Positions 54,959 to 64,000 of a stretch of 64,000 nt of DNA are shown piece after piece. Origin of the DNA: Massospora cicadina. Its lineage: Eukaryota; Entomophthoromycota; Entomophthoromycetes; Entomophthorales; Entomophthoraceae. The stretch lies in the NCBI GenBank assembly GCA_022478985.1, contig JAKSZP010009272.1:162272-226271 (forward strand). Direction: 5' to 3'. Every line of letters begins with the position of its first letter. Position 1 is the stretch's first letter. The notes beneath the pieces were generated by a model that saw only the letters and a list, made by a program, of their open reading frames with translations, was not told the origin of the DNA and did not search any database. Position numbers and translations under genes: made by a program.

Positions 54959-56630
54959 TTAGTGTTTTTCATCACTTTCTGAAGCGCACTTTGGATTTCT
55001 AGGTTTCTTCCCCAATTTTTTTGACCATTCTCTGGAATAGCTCATCTGCCTGCGGGTATACCAACTGGACATTGACAACCGTGATAAGCCATCCACGTTC
55101 TGATGAGAAGCCCCCGCTTGGTGGACAATCTCATAATTGTAAGCCTGGAGCTTAAGTGCCCATTGGGCCAGTCGTCCTTCCAGCCTCTTAAATTGTGCAT
55201 CCAACGCAGCAAAGAGTGTTCCAAAACCACCTTAAAGTGCGTTCCATGGGTGTACACCCAAAACAGCTTGCATGTGTAAATGACCACAAGGCATTCACAC
55301 TCATTCACAGTGTAGTTCCTCTCAGCGGCTGAGAGTGTCCAGCTCACATATGCCACTGGATGTTTGTCCTCAAGTTCATCTACTTGGCTCAGTATGGCGC
55401 CAATTGCCACAAATAAAGAATCAGATTAAATGATAAACTCCTGATCAAAATTTGGATAATTCAGAATTGGCGAATCTATCTGACACCGGCTTAAATCATT
55501 GAAGGAGTCCTGGGCCTCTTCATTCCATATGGATCCTTTTTTTGGATCCTTTAATAAATGAAATAATGGCTCAACTATTTGGGAGAAGTCCTGAATAAAT
55601 CTTGTATAGTATATGACCATCCCAAGGAACACTTGGATGTCTCAGACACTGTTTAGTACAGCCACACGTTCTATAGCTGCTATCTTTTGGGTTTGCGGCT
55701 GCAATCCACTGGAGTTGATTATGAATCCCAGGTATTCCAACTCTTTCTTAAAGAAGTGGCACTTCCTTGGCTTGATCTTCAGGTTAGCCGTGGACAGTCA
55801 CTTAAATACTTCTTCCAAGTGGTGTAGGTGATCAGTAAACGTCCTACTATACATGTTTATATCGTCCAGATATACCAGGTTGCACGACAACTTCAAGTCG
55901 CTAAATATCGCATCCATGGCCCTCTGAAACGTTGCAGGCGCATTGCATAAACCTTGGGGCATCCTCATCGGTTGGTATAGCCCCTGCGCAGTAATAGTCA
56001 CACATTGTTCTTGGTCTTCTTTTGTAAGTCAATCTGCCAATATCCTGAGATCAGATACATTGCGGAAAATACTTCACTTCTCCCAAAAAATCTAGCACAT
56101 TGTTGATTCTTGGTAGGGGATACGAATCCTTCTTTGTAATTTTGTTCAGCCTTCAGTAGTCAATCACCACCTGGTTGGATCCATCCTTCTTCTTCACGAT
56201 CAGAATCAGACTCGCCCAGGGATTTGACGATGGAACTAGAAGCCCATGCTTCATTAGTTTGCTGATTTTATCCTCTACTACCGCTTCTGTGGCTTTTAAT
56301 TGTCAGATCAGTCTCATCCTTATCAGTAAATTTTCCCCGGTGTCAACCTTGTGGATCACTTCTTGTGTGCATCCCCAAATTGTGGTCATTCTGAGCAAAC
56401 AATTCCTGATACTTTTTAAATAGTTTGAGCACCTCCTCTTGCTGGCCTTCTGACAGATCAGCAAGCTTCTCTTGATCAACCAATAGGTTGATTCTTTCAG
56501 TTACCCTGACCTGTAATCCCATTTTGATGAGAGACCCAAAATCGTGGAATCTTTTCAATTTGGCTGTCAGGATCAGATGAACAAACGTGATGATCTGATT
56601 CCTCTTGATCTTCATCGGGTTTTCACTCAA
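54959..56630 (-). pseudogene. E4 reverse transcriptase and RNase H
   Basis: The pre-RT helix is at 56,343-56,630 (EEVLKLFKKYQELFAQNDHN). Fingers are broken at 56,010-56,330. The palm is open at 55,798-56,001 with GLYQPMRMPQGLCNAPATFQ and intact YLDD at 55,861-55,872. Connection at 55,426-55,632 (FLGMVIYYTRFIQDFSQIVE). RNase H at 54,959-55,410 (AIGAILSQVDELEDKHPVAY, NECECLVVI, HSLLRWM, then WALKLQAYNYEIVHQAGASH, NVDGLSRL). Order as in E3. The RNase H Asp/Glu set is partly retained. Confidence 0.87.
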
Positions 56631-57293
56631 ATTCTATAGGAGAGCTTGAATTTTATATGGCCTGGCATTATTATCCCAGGAGCTACCCATGGCTCCATTC
56701 TGGGCTTCTTCCAGGGGCTTTTAAACTCCCCATATGACAGCTCAGGAATCTCCAATGTCAACCTGGTGTCAACTATCATCTGAAATCCAGCCAGTATGGT
56801 CCTCTCATTCTTGATCCTTAGTGGAATTCCCCAGTTTTCTAGGATTTCTGCCAGCATTTCACGTCGCTTCCTACCAACTAATTGGCATCAAATCGGGATA
56901 ATGACATCATTTTATATTATATTGATGAAGTTGTTTCTCCGATTCAGTGGAGCTTCACCATCTTTCTGATATACCAATTATAACGTCTGAACCTAAGACG
57001 GTCAACGTATTATCCTCAAAGTTACATTTAACTCCGTGTTTCCATAAAAATTCTGTTCTAATCAGAATGTCATACTTTTGGTTTGCCAAAACTATTGCTG
57101 GCTCAGACATCACCAATAACCCGAATTTTAGTAGCAGCGCACTATACTCTCCACAGGAAATGGTGGTGTTCAGCCCAGATGCCCCATATTCTTTCTTGTG
57201 TTCCAAGTCCAGCGAGCTCTTCATCCTCTTTACCAGCTTGGTCAATTCAATATTAATGGGTGCTCTGCTGTCAACAATCGCCCTCACCCTCAT
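56627..57293 (-). pseudogene. E4 protease and linker to RT
   Basis: At 56,955-57,293 RVRAIVDSRAPINIELTKLV carries the retropepsin motif as DSRAP (Gly changed to Arg, inactivating). It is followed by EYSALLLKFGLLVMSEPAIV, YDILIRTEFLWKHG and TLTVLGSDVI, which matches the E5 protease (SSLNTFGKLLLSAPAVALTN). 56,627-56,857 (LAEILENWGIPLRIKNERTI, ELSYGEFKSPWKKPRMEPW) is the spacer before RT. Confidence 0.8.
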
Positions 57294-57749
57294 TCAATTC
57301 ACTTCTATGTCTATATGTGTACACTCAGAGTATTGTAATATAGCTTTACTGAGTGAATGGTTGCATTATTAGCCGAATCTAGGGTTTGAATAAATTGTGA
57401 TAATAAATCAGGAAACAATTCCCTTATCACGCTGAGGGGGATAGACAGATTAGCCTCATCTAAACGGACGTCAGATAACTCTTCAAGATTTTCAGCAGTT
57501 TGAATCTTATCCAGCAGTTGTCAGGCATATATCCGGCAACTTTCTTGATTATCTCAGGGTCAATTCTCTTCACCTCAGCTCTGGTCACAGCATTTACATC
57601 CATATTGACCACTTGATACAGCTGATCCTGCTCGTCATCTATGAACATATCGCTGATATTAATTTCTTCATTTATAATGTCAGAAGGAACAGGTTTCTCC
57701 GTAGCTCTAGACTGTTCCCCATCTAGGCCGCAGGTCCTTTTCCCAAATC

Positions 57750-59019
57750 CTTGGTGGCTGCTGACTCCTTGGCCAGGACCACGTTAATCTGATCCTTTGG
57801 CTTCTTACAGTGCACGGCGAAATGTCCTTTTGCTGCAACACTGATACCAGACCTTTTACTTCTTGTTTAACCGTCTGAATTCTTCAGGACTATTTCCTGG
57901 CACAATTTGATTGATCGCCTCTTTAGCTCCTTCATTTCCCTTTGTGGGATTCAGATTTTATACCAGATTGGGCTTGAAGCTTCTATTTGGGGAATCAAAT
58001 GTCACTCCCAAAATCTTCAAGTTATCTACCATTTATGAGGTAGTTATTTCTGTTACAAACACTGAAGACATCATATGATGAAAATTGCGGTAGGGCCAAA
58101 GGGCCACTTGCAAGGCGATTCTAGCGTCAAAGTCATCTAATACTTTCGCTCCAGCCAGGATCTGCGACTCCTGGTAAAACCAATCCACAAAGCTAGCAAA
58201 AGACTCATCTTTATGAAACTGGATTCCCATAAATTCTTGCTTGCATTTCAACATGTGTGTTGGACTCCAAAACTCCTTCATGATGGACGCCTTTTCCTCA
58301 GCAAACAACCGGATGTTTCCCTCCAGGTGAGGTAACACTAATATTTGACAGTCGGTGTCTAGGCAATTCATGACTGTCAATGCCATTTGATGATCTCTGT
58401 AGCCATTCATGGTCATGTCAAACAGTCGGGAGAATGTTGGGCATTATCCTGATGGAACGTTGGTAATTTCAGCGTTGCCCTAAATTCCCATCGTGTTTTT
58501 CCTGGCTGATACTCTTGGTTCAGCTACTTGGCTAACTTGAGGAGTGACTTTGGGCGTCATCTCTGAAATGGCATTAAAAGTGGGAAGCATGTTCCTTGGG
58601 GTATTCATCTTCCCAAGTATCATGCGAGGACTTCTTTCTTCAGCATCGCTTGCCATATCAGGCTCACAAGAACATCTGTGAGCTTTAAGTTCCTCCACCT
58701 TTTTGATTATTCTTTCAATATCTGCACCGAAATTTCTTAAACAAATGCGATCCACTTCTCACTCTGTTTTCAGGTATAAGACCTCTCGAATGAGGTCCCC
58801 TTCTTTCTTCTTCAACAAGTTTACTTTAATAAGTAACTTGTTACCAAAGCTTGCTACATTCTCTATTCATTCCTCCACCTTGGTGACTCATTCTTTCAAG
58901 GCCATGAACTCCCAATGGTCTGCTGAGTTTAAGGCATTCTGGTTTACAGTGGCTAACTCAGTCTACAGTTTGCATAGCTCTTCTTTGTATGATATTCTTT
59001 TAGATTCTTCACTCAACTA
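57750..59019 (-). pseudogene. E4 Gag: coiled coil, capsid, zinc knuckle
   Basis: The reading runs from just inside the primer site: a coiled coil at about 58,690-58,990 (KLLIKVNLLKKKEGDLIREV, DIERIIKKVEELKAH) with several stops, a Pro/Met-rich linker at 58,480-58,670, and the capsid at 58,033-58,416 (GYRDHQMALTVMNCLD, FMGIQFHKDESFASFVDWFY, QESQILAGAKVLDDFDARIA). A knuckle end GHFAVHCKKPKDQ lies at about 57,800-57,840, its first two Cys in another frame. An acidic stretch at 57,460-57,648 lies before the protease. Confidence 0.78.
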
Positions 59020-59020
59020 C

Positions 59021-59037
59021 CCCTGTAGTGAGCACCA
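59021..59037 (-). promoter_or_regulatory. E4 tRNA primer-binding site
   Basis: Plus strand CCCTGTAGTGAGCACCA, so TGGTGCTCACTACAGGG on the element strand, 2-3 bases inside the LTR. Identical to E3 and E5. Confidence 0.85.
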
Positions 59038-59039
59038 AC

Positions 59040-60158
59040 TTTTAAAAATTTACTTTGGTTGTTATAGGCAAGCAACCTAGTAACTTTTTACTGCACAGGT
59101 TTGGTTTCCTCATGCACTTCGTCACATTGTATAGAATGAATTATTAATTGATAATAGTATAAAGACTATTATCTGTAGTTGATTATGAATAATATTTCAG
59201 CCCAACGCTCAGACAGTATTCCCAAAAAAATACTCGTGATGACATACTCGTAGGGATTTGTTCCCTTGCTCTTGTCCACCTGACCTTTGCTGAGATACAC
59301 CGGTGACAGTCTCTTCAGCCCAACACACAGTTGGCAGCTATTCCTGATTGTGGCTCCTTCTTTTCTAGATCCCCGCTCAGATCTTTACTCTTCTCTCTGA
59401 GAGTCTTCCAATTATTGTCCTCTGCAATAATATCCTTGAGACAGAACAACATGATAGAAGCTGATAGTCTAACCATAAACTGAATTGATAATGTAAATAC
59501 TGTTAATAATGTAAAGTACTGTGTTTTTTATATTAAATCCTAGGGAATATATAGTGGGGAATTTGGCTGTCCAACCTCAGTTAACACCTCTTTGATGAAA
59601 TGGCAGCTGTTGCCATTGAATCACCCATCCTTTTCTCAGCAGCGATGGTATTCCCATCCTGGCTAGGATTCTATCATTGGACATCCTTGAGACCTTAAAT
59701 GGAAAGAGTCAGAAAACGTGTACCTAACGTTTTCCCTCGATCCAAAAGAACCAACCATATTTGGCTAGTGACCTGCTTAGGTAATGGGACTTATTACCCA
59801 TTATGGCAGGTCACTCACCAACCAATCAATTTGCTAGTTGCAGGCAGCATCACTTGCCTCGCAACTTGCTATTCATTCTCAATCAGTTGGTGATGAAACC
59901 CGACAATTCAAACAGTACACCTGATAGTTAATCACTATCAGATGCCCCTATTTCGACAGCAACTCCACCCAATGAGATCTTAAGTATTTGTCCCGATTAA
60001 TCCACGATGGATACAACCAGGCGAATATCACAAAATCCCCAAACATAGTTGCTCCAAAACTCAGAAAACCAATTTCTGATTCACTTCGCTTTAGGAAATT
60101 TTCCCCTAGTGATACCAGGTAATCTAGCAGGCTGGGAATATGGGCAAAAATCCCAACA
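59040..60158 (-). repeat. E4 5' LTR
   Basis: About 1,119 bp. Starts (sense) TGTTGGGATTTTTGCCC at 60,158. Matches 50,662-51,783. Followed on the plus strand by CCACC, the partner of TCACC at 50,657-50,661. Confidence 0.87.
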
Positions 60159-61109
60159 CCACCTCACACAATATATTATGCCTTATTCCCTATTACCTTC
60201 CTAATAACAGATACTGAAAACTACTTAACTATGTTACCATTATTTGAACTCAGTCTTTCCTTCAACAAGGCTTCCTGATCTACTTCAACTCTGAACCTAG
60301 ACTGTGCCATCACCTTTTGCACTATTAAATCTTCTTACACTCTCACATGTGCTGTTCGCCTACTACTTAACACATTCCTGTTTTCTCTTGGTACTTTATA
60401 TAGCGCTAAAATTTTTTAAAAAAGTACTTTTTACAACATATATTTATTTTAAGTTCAAAGTTTTATTTTTAGAACAGAAATCTCTCCAGTCTAAAGAATT
60501 GCTAGGAACTCTGAACCTCTAGAGAAGGTTAGGTTTCACTCAAGTTGCCCTTCCTGGAACCTCTGATAGCCAATCATTTACCCTTGGCTTGTTGCTTAGA
60601 GATCACAAAGCTAAAAATAGTATAATGCAAAACCAAAGCCTTTGACAACCAAATCACTAATCTGTCAATCACCATTATTTTATTTGAAACTTAACTGACT
60701 TTATCTAAGGCATTGTTATATATTTATAACTAATTATTAATACTTTATAATGGCTATATTGTGAAAAAAATTTAATCATTTTTTATTAGAAAGGATCTTT
60801 TATTATCAATAAAATAACAATTTATTGCATTTGACATGTATACACGTTGAGAGGGCTACTAATTAAAATTAAATTCCGCAATTAAAGGGTTAAAAGAGTT
60901 CTTGAACTTTATGAACCTATTAAATATAGTAAAACTAAATATTAGCCTTGGCTAATGTAGGCTACAAACCAATAAATAAGTTTCATATTGGTAAGGTTAC
61001 TCAAACTAGTGATCAGCCCACAAATTAAGTTTATACTTTTAAGGCTTTATCTTTGATCAGTGACATATTGAACAATTTAGATCATATGATATAGCCCATT
61101 AATATATGA
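60159..61109. other. AT-rich spacer, no gene seen
   Basis: About 950 bp. The open run 60,304-60,522 is Leu/Phe/Lys-rich with no motif and looks like chance. No repeats recognised. Confidence 0.5.
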
Positions 61110-61860
61110 TGTCAGTCATTTTCCTCCCAGGTCTTAGAACAAGAATGTTGTGGGTGAAACTCAGTCAAATAGAGAGAATGTCAGACATTTATGAGTCTGC
61201 AATACTAAAAAAATCAATTTTATTAATAATAACGATTTAGTTGGCCAAAAGACCTTGCCAACTCTCAGAGGAACACCACAAATTGGGGCAACACTTTTGC
61301 AAAAACTAATCAGGTAAATAGCACTACTTTGTGAAATCTGATTCCTCCAACTTTACAGCTTATTTCAGGGCACCCATAAACGGGTTCACCCCCAGCCTCA
61401 GCTAATCCCGTTCAAGCACCTATGCGAGGACCACCCCTTTTTATAGGCGTGGCCAGGGTCCCCCTAAGTGCAATATTTTTAGCAAAAGGGGATTGGCTAG
61501 GATATATCAAGCTTTACCCCATAGGTGTGTCTTGCCTCAAACTAATCCCCCATTGGTCATTCAGCCTAATAGAATCGAGTTTTTTTAGCTTTGATAGACT
61601 AATAACACATATTACTACATACAGAAATTTCCAAGCCATACAAACGTTGAGCCTCAACGTTTTAGCACCTTTATTGATTTACTAAAAGATACTCTCTTTT
61701 ACCCCACGTGGCGCCCATTAAACCATCTATAAATTTAAACTTTTTATTAATTTATTATTTTTATTATTTTCCTATCAGCGGTAATAAAAGCCCCTGATTT
61801 ACATTGTTGGATTGTAAGGCAGCAAGCACCAGCGAGCCAATTTCAAAGCCAAAATCAACA
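61110..61860 (+). repeat. E5 5' LTR (proposed limits)
   Basis: Starts TGTCAGTCATTTTCCTCC and ends AAAATCAACA two bases before the primer site. TATA-like TTTTTATAGG at about 61,437. No second copy inside the window, so the left limit rests on the TG start and on size. Confidence 0.6.
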
Positions 61861-61862
61861 AG

Positions 61863-61879
61863 TGGTGCTCACTACAGGG
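61863..61879 (+). promoter_or_regulatory. E5 tRNA primer-binding site
   Basis: TGGTGCTCACTACAGGG, identical in all 17 bases to E3 and E4. Confidence 0.87.
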
Positions 61880-61900
61880 CGCCTGTACACCAAAAAAACG

Positions 61901-63022
61901 ATGGAAATGAACCCTCAGCTAGCCTCCATTGAACCCCAGCTAGATAGTTCTCAGTATCACCTTTAACGGCTTGAGAAGCACTCACTACAATGCCCTAGTA
62001 CAAAAAAACCTCCTCTGCGAGACAAGACCATACCTGGTGAGGGCAATATTGCCTCCTTCCTATATTTGTATGAATCTACGATGGAAGGAGCCACTGACCA
62101 TCAAAAAATTCAATTCATTATTCCTTGATTAAATTAAATAGCATAAGGAAGAATGGTCCCCACCATGGTCAACCTTAGTACTTGGGCAGTGATTAAGCAA
62201 TCGCTACCTGATAAATTTGGTTCTAAGCAAAGTTTGTAGCGACAAAAAAGGCCTGTATTTGCCTTAGTTTGTAAGAGGGAGAATCGATAACCTTGTTTGT
62301 TGAGCGCTTCTATAATAAAGCTCAACCTTTGTTGCTTGCACAAATGCTGCCTCTTGAAGATGCAATTGCGGCTATCTTAGCTGGCTTGGCATCTCATCCC
62401 TCCTTGGCAATGCATCTCTCTTCTGTTAAGTGCACGTTTAAAGCTGTATGGGATATCAAGGAGGCTTTATTAGCAGTTGCAGATATCTATGAGTGTAACC
62501 CTACACAAGGAGCTATGAGCCAAGATCCTATGCCGGCCCATTTAGCTTATACTACGGCTGTTTTCCTCTGGAAACTAGCTCCTATGGAGCTGCCATCACC
62601 CACTGTTTCTTCTTCACATAACAATAAACAGTTGGTAGTGGCGGTGATGGGGCAGAGCTCTCTTTCATCTTCAGTTAAAAAACTTAGCTGTTTTAAGCCG
62701 TTGCTCCTTTGCCTTGTTCATCTTCTTCTATGGAGAGGCTTTCCCAAGTGGTCCCAAAACAGGCTCCCAAGCCCAAACTATTTCTCATGTTCCACAAGCT
62801 GCACCGCCTGTTTCACAGAAGTGCACAGCCACTGAACGACCCATAGCTGTTAAAATTAAAGCATCCACCTCCACGGTTCTATCACCCTCAACTTCTCAAT
62901 CAGCTAACTCTAGCCTGAAACCTGTCTCCCTGAGGAAGCAAAAACCCTCTACCTCAAAGGTCGAAACTCAGACTGTGATAATTTTAACACCTCCCCCAAA
63001 AGCTAATAAAGTGGAGGAGTAA
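61901..63022 (+). pseudogene. E5 Gag
   Basis: ATG at 61,901 shortly after the primer site (MEMNPQLASIEPQLDSSQYH). After a stop, GEGNIASFLYLYESTMEGAT at about 62,035-62,100 matches E3 Gag (GQGSITYFLYAYKSSMEKAN). Main capsid at 62,293-62,490 (ERFYNKAQPLLLAQMLPLED, AIAAILAGLASHPSLAMHL). A Ser/Pro/Lys-rich tail at 62,714-63,022 (SQSANSSLKPVSLRKQKPST). No zinc knuckle identified. Frame changes near 61,960, 62,130, 62,230 and 62,740. Confidence 0.75.
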
Positions 63023-63439
63023 CCCTAGACCTATCACCCCATAAAGGAAGTCCTAAACCTACCCCACCTCCTATTGGCTCCCCAACCTGCATTAATAACC
63101 CCCTGATAACAAGTATGAGGGGGTGATGAAGATGTTGGTAATTACGTTTTAGGAGCCCCAGGTGAAGTGGAGGTACCTGATTGATTGAACCCAGAGAGAT
63201 TGAACTGGGCTAAGATCCCTCGTCACACTTATCTTAAGCAAGTGATATGGGGTCTTGAAATTATTGACACTGCAGTGACGCTGACCAGCTCATTGCACAT
63301 TTCTATAATCCACCCAGTGCGTTCATACCATGCAGACTATCCAGGAGAAATACCTTGAAACTGAAAATGCCTTGCCTCCACTCTTCATCTAAAAGATGTT
63401 CTCGCTCTTCCCCCTTCCTTGGGTGGTACTTTAACTAAA

Positions 63440-63966
63440 GTGAAGGTTATTGTTAATGGTGTGCAGGTTAAGGCTATCCTTGACACTGGGTCCCCGGTGA
63501 CTTTATGTCAACTAAGCTTATAAGAAAACTAAGCTGGCCCCTGACCTTGACTACACTTAAGACTTTAGAACAGTGAGCCCAAACAACACCCGCGCCATTG
63601 GATCCTACTCTTCTCTAAACACTTTTGGGAAGCTTCTCTTGTCAGCTCCAGCAGTGGCTTTGACCAATAACACCTTTAATTTATTCATTGTAACCCAATT
63701 TATGCTCAAATATGAAGGTGTTATAAATTTGAAGCAGGGCTATCTCTCTTTGCTTAACTATAAGGTTCCTTTAATTCTGTCTAATGAAGATCTCAATAAA
63801 AAGGGCTATGTTTGCACAGTTGAATATTCCTCATCCGCTCTATCCATGCATTAAACCACAGCAGGACGGCATACAAAACTGTTGCCTCCCTCAGTGGATG
63901 CCCTTGAGGGTATCCCTTTCTATGCTTCTGAAGAGGTGGTCATTAAGGCTGGGGAACAAAAGGTAG
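63440..63966 (+). pseudogene. E5 protease
   Basis: VKVIVNGVQVKAILDTGSPV at 63,442-63,500 is an intact retropepsin active site (DTGSP). After a frameshift, 63,573-63,854 gives SSLNTFGKLLLSAPAVALTN, FIVTQFMLKYEGVINLKQGY, LSLLNYKVPLI, the C-terminal half of the same domain. Closely comparable to E4, with the active site better preserved here. Confidence 0.8.
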
Positions 63967-64000
63967 TTGGCACAAAGATTACCATACAAATCCCATACAA

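Larger units (their letters stand above)
50662..60158 (-). mobile_element. E4: complete 9.5-kb tRNA-primed Ty3 element with an antisense gene
   Basis: 1.12-kb LTRs (50,662-51,783 and about 59,040-60,158), about 90% identical by eye. Flanks TCACC / CCACC (4 of 5, one transition). tRNA primer site at 59,021-59,037. Gag, protease, RT, RNase H and integrase read on the minus strand from 59,019 to about 53,885. Between integrase and the 3' LTR are 2.1 kb holding an ORF on the plus strand. The pol genes are broken by stops and shifts but catalytic boxes remain. Confidence 0.88.
61110..64000 (+). mobile_element. E5: tRNA-primed Ty3 element, 5' part (runs off the window)
   Basis: 5' LTR, the shared tRNA primer site, Gag and protease on the plus strand. 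The element continues past 64,000. Gag and protease wording link it to E3 and E4. Confidence 0.83.

Overview
The window looks like a transposon graveyard from a eukaryote, most probably a filamentous fungus with a large, repeat-rich, AT-rich genome (a basidiomycete, possibly rust-like). I infer this from the chromodomain-bearing Ty3 (gypsy-type) integrases, which resemble the fungal Tf2-like style, from a Tad1-like LINE whose RT is followed by a CCHC finger, and from the lack of any bacterial gene layout. I see no intact gene and no recognisable host gene in 64 kb. Nearly every coding stretch is retrotransposon protein broken by stops and frameshifts. The species is not determined.

Layout. 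(1) 1-6,534: chromovirus E1 (minus), its 3' LTR cut by the window start. (2) 6,535-16,889: chromovirus E2 (plus), 5' part missing. Its 3' LTR is split by a 5.28-kb Tad1-like LINE (11,509-16,789, minus) flanked by an exact 15-bp target duplication. (3) 16,890-27,707: AT-rich DNA holding a 1-kb solo LTR with a 5-bp duplication, a short inverted-repeat element, two diverged minisatellites, a duplicated block with an inverted copy, and a 1.9-kb LINE-type retroposon carrying only ORF1, flanked by an exact 17-bp duplication. (4) 27,708-50,252: one old plus-strand chromovirus, E6, blown apart by later insertions. These are a cluster of minus-strand E1-type LTRs (29,645-32,170), a complete tRNA-primed Ty3 element E3 (32,889-40,515, CCCAT duplication, itself carrying a solo LTR with an ATGAC duplication) and a complete minus-strand chromovirus E7 (43,803-49,764, CATTA duplication) inside the E6 3' LTR. 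(5) 50,662-60,158: a complete 9.5-kb minus-strand Ty3 element E4, with about 2 kb of extra DNA between integrase and 3' LTR that encodes a long ORF on the opposite strand. (6) 61,110-64,000: the 5' part of another tRNA-primed element, E5 (plus).

How it fits together. Two replication strategies coexist. E3, E4 and E5 share an identical 17-nt tRNA-type primer-binding site. The chromoviruses E6 and E7 lack it and instead carry, directly after the LTR, a short sequence complementary to a site inside their own LTR, as expected for Tf1-type self-priming. The two subfamilies show different but matching pairs. Some differences between paired LTRs are CpG-to-TpG/CpA changes, consistent with cytosine methylation and deamination.

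The most unusual finding is the antisense gene in E4 (52,363-53,586, possibly with an upstream spliced exon). The ORF1-only retroposon and the self-priming covariation come next.
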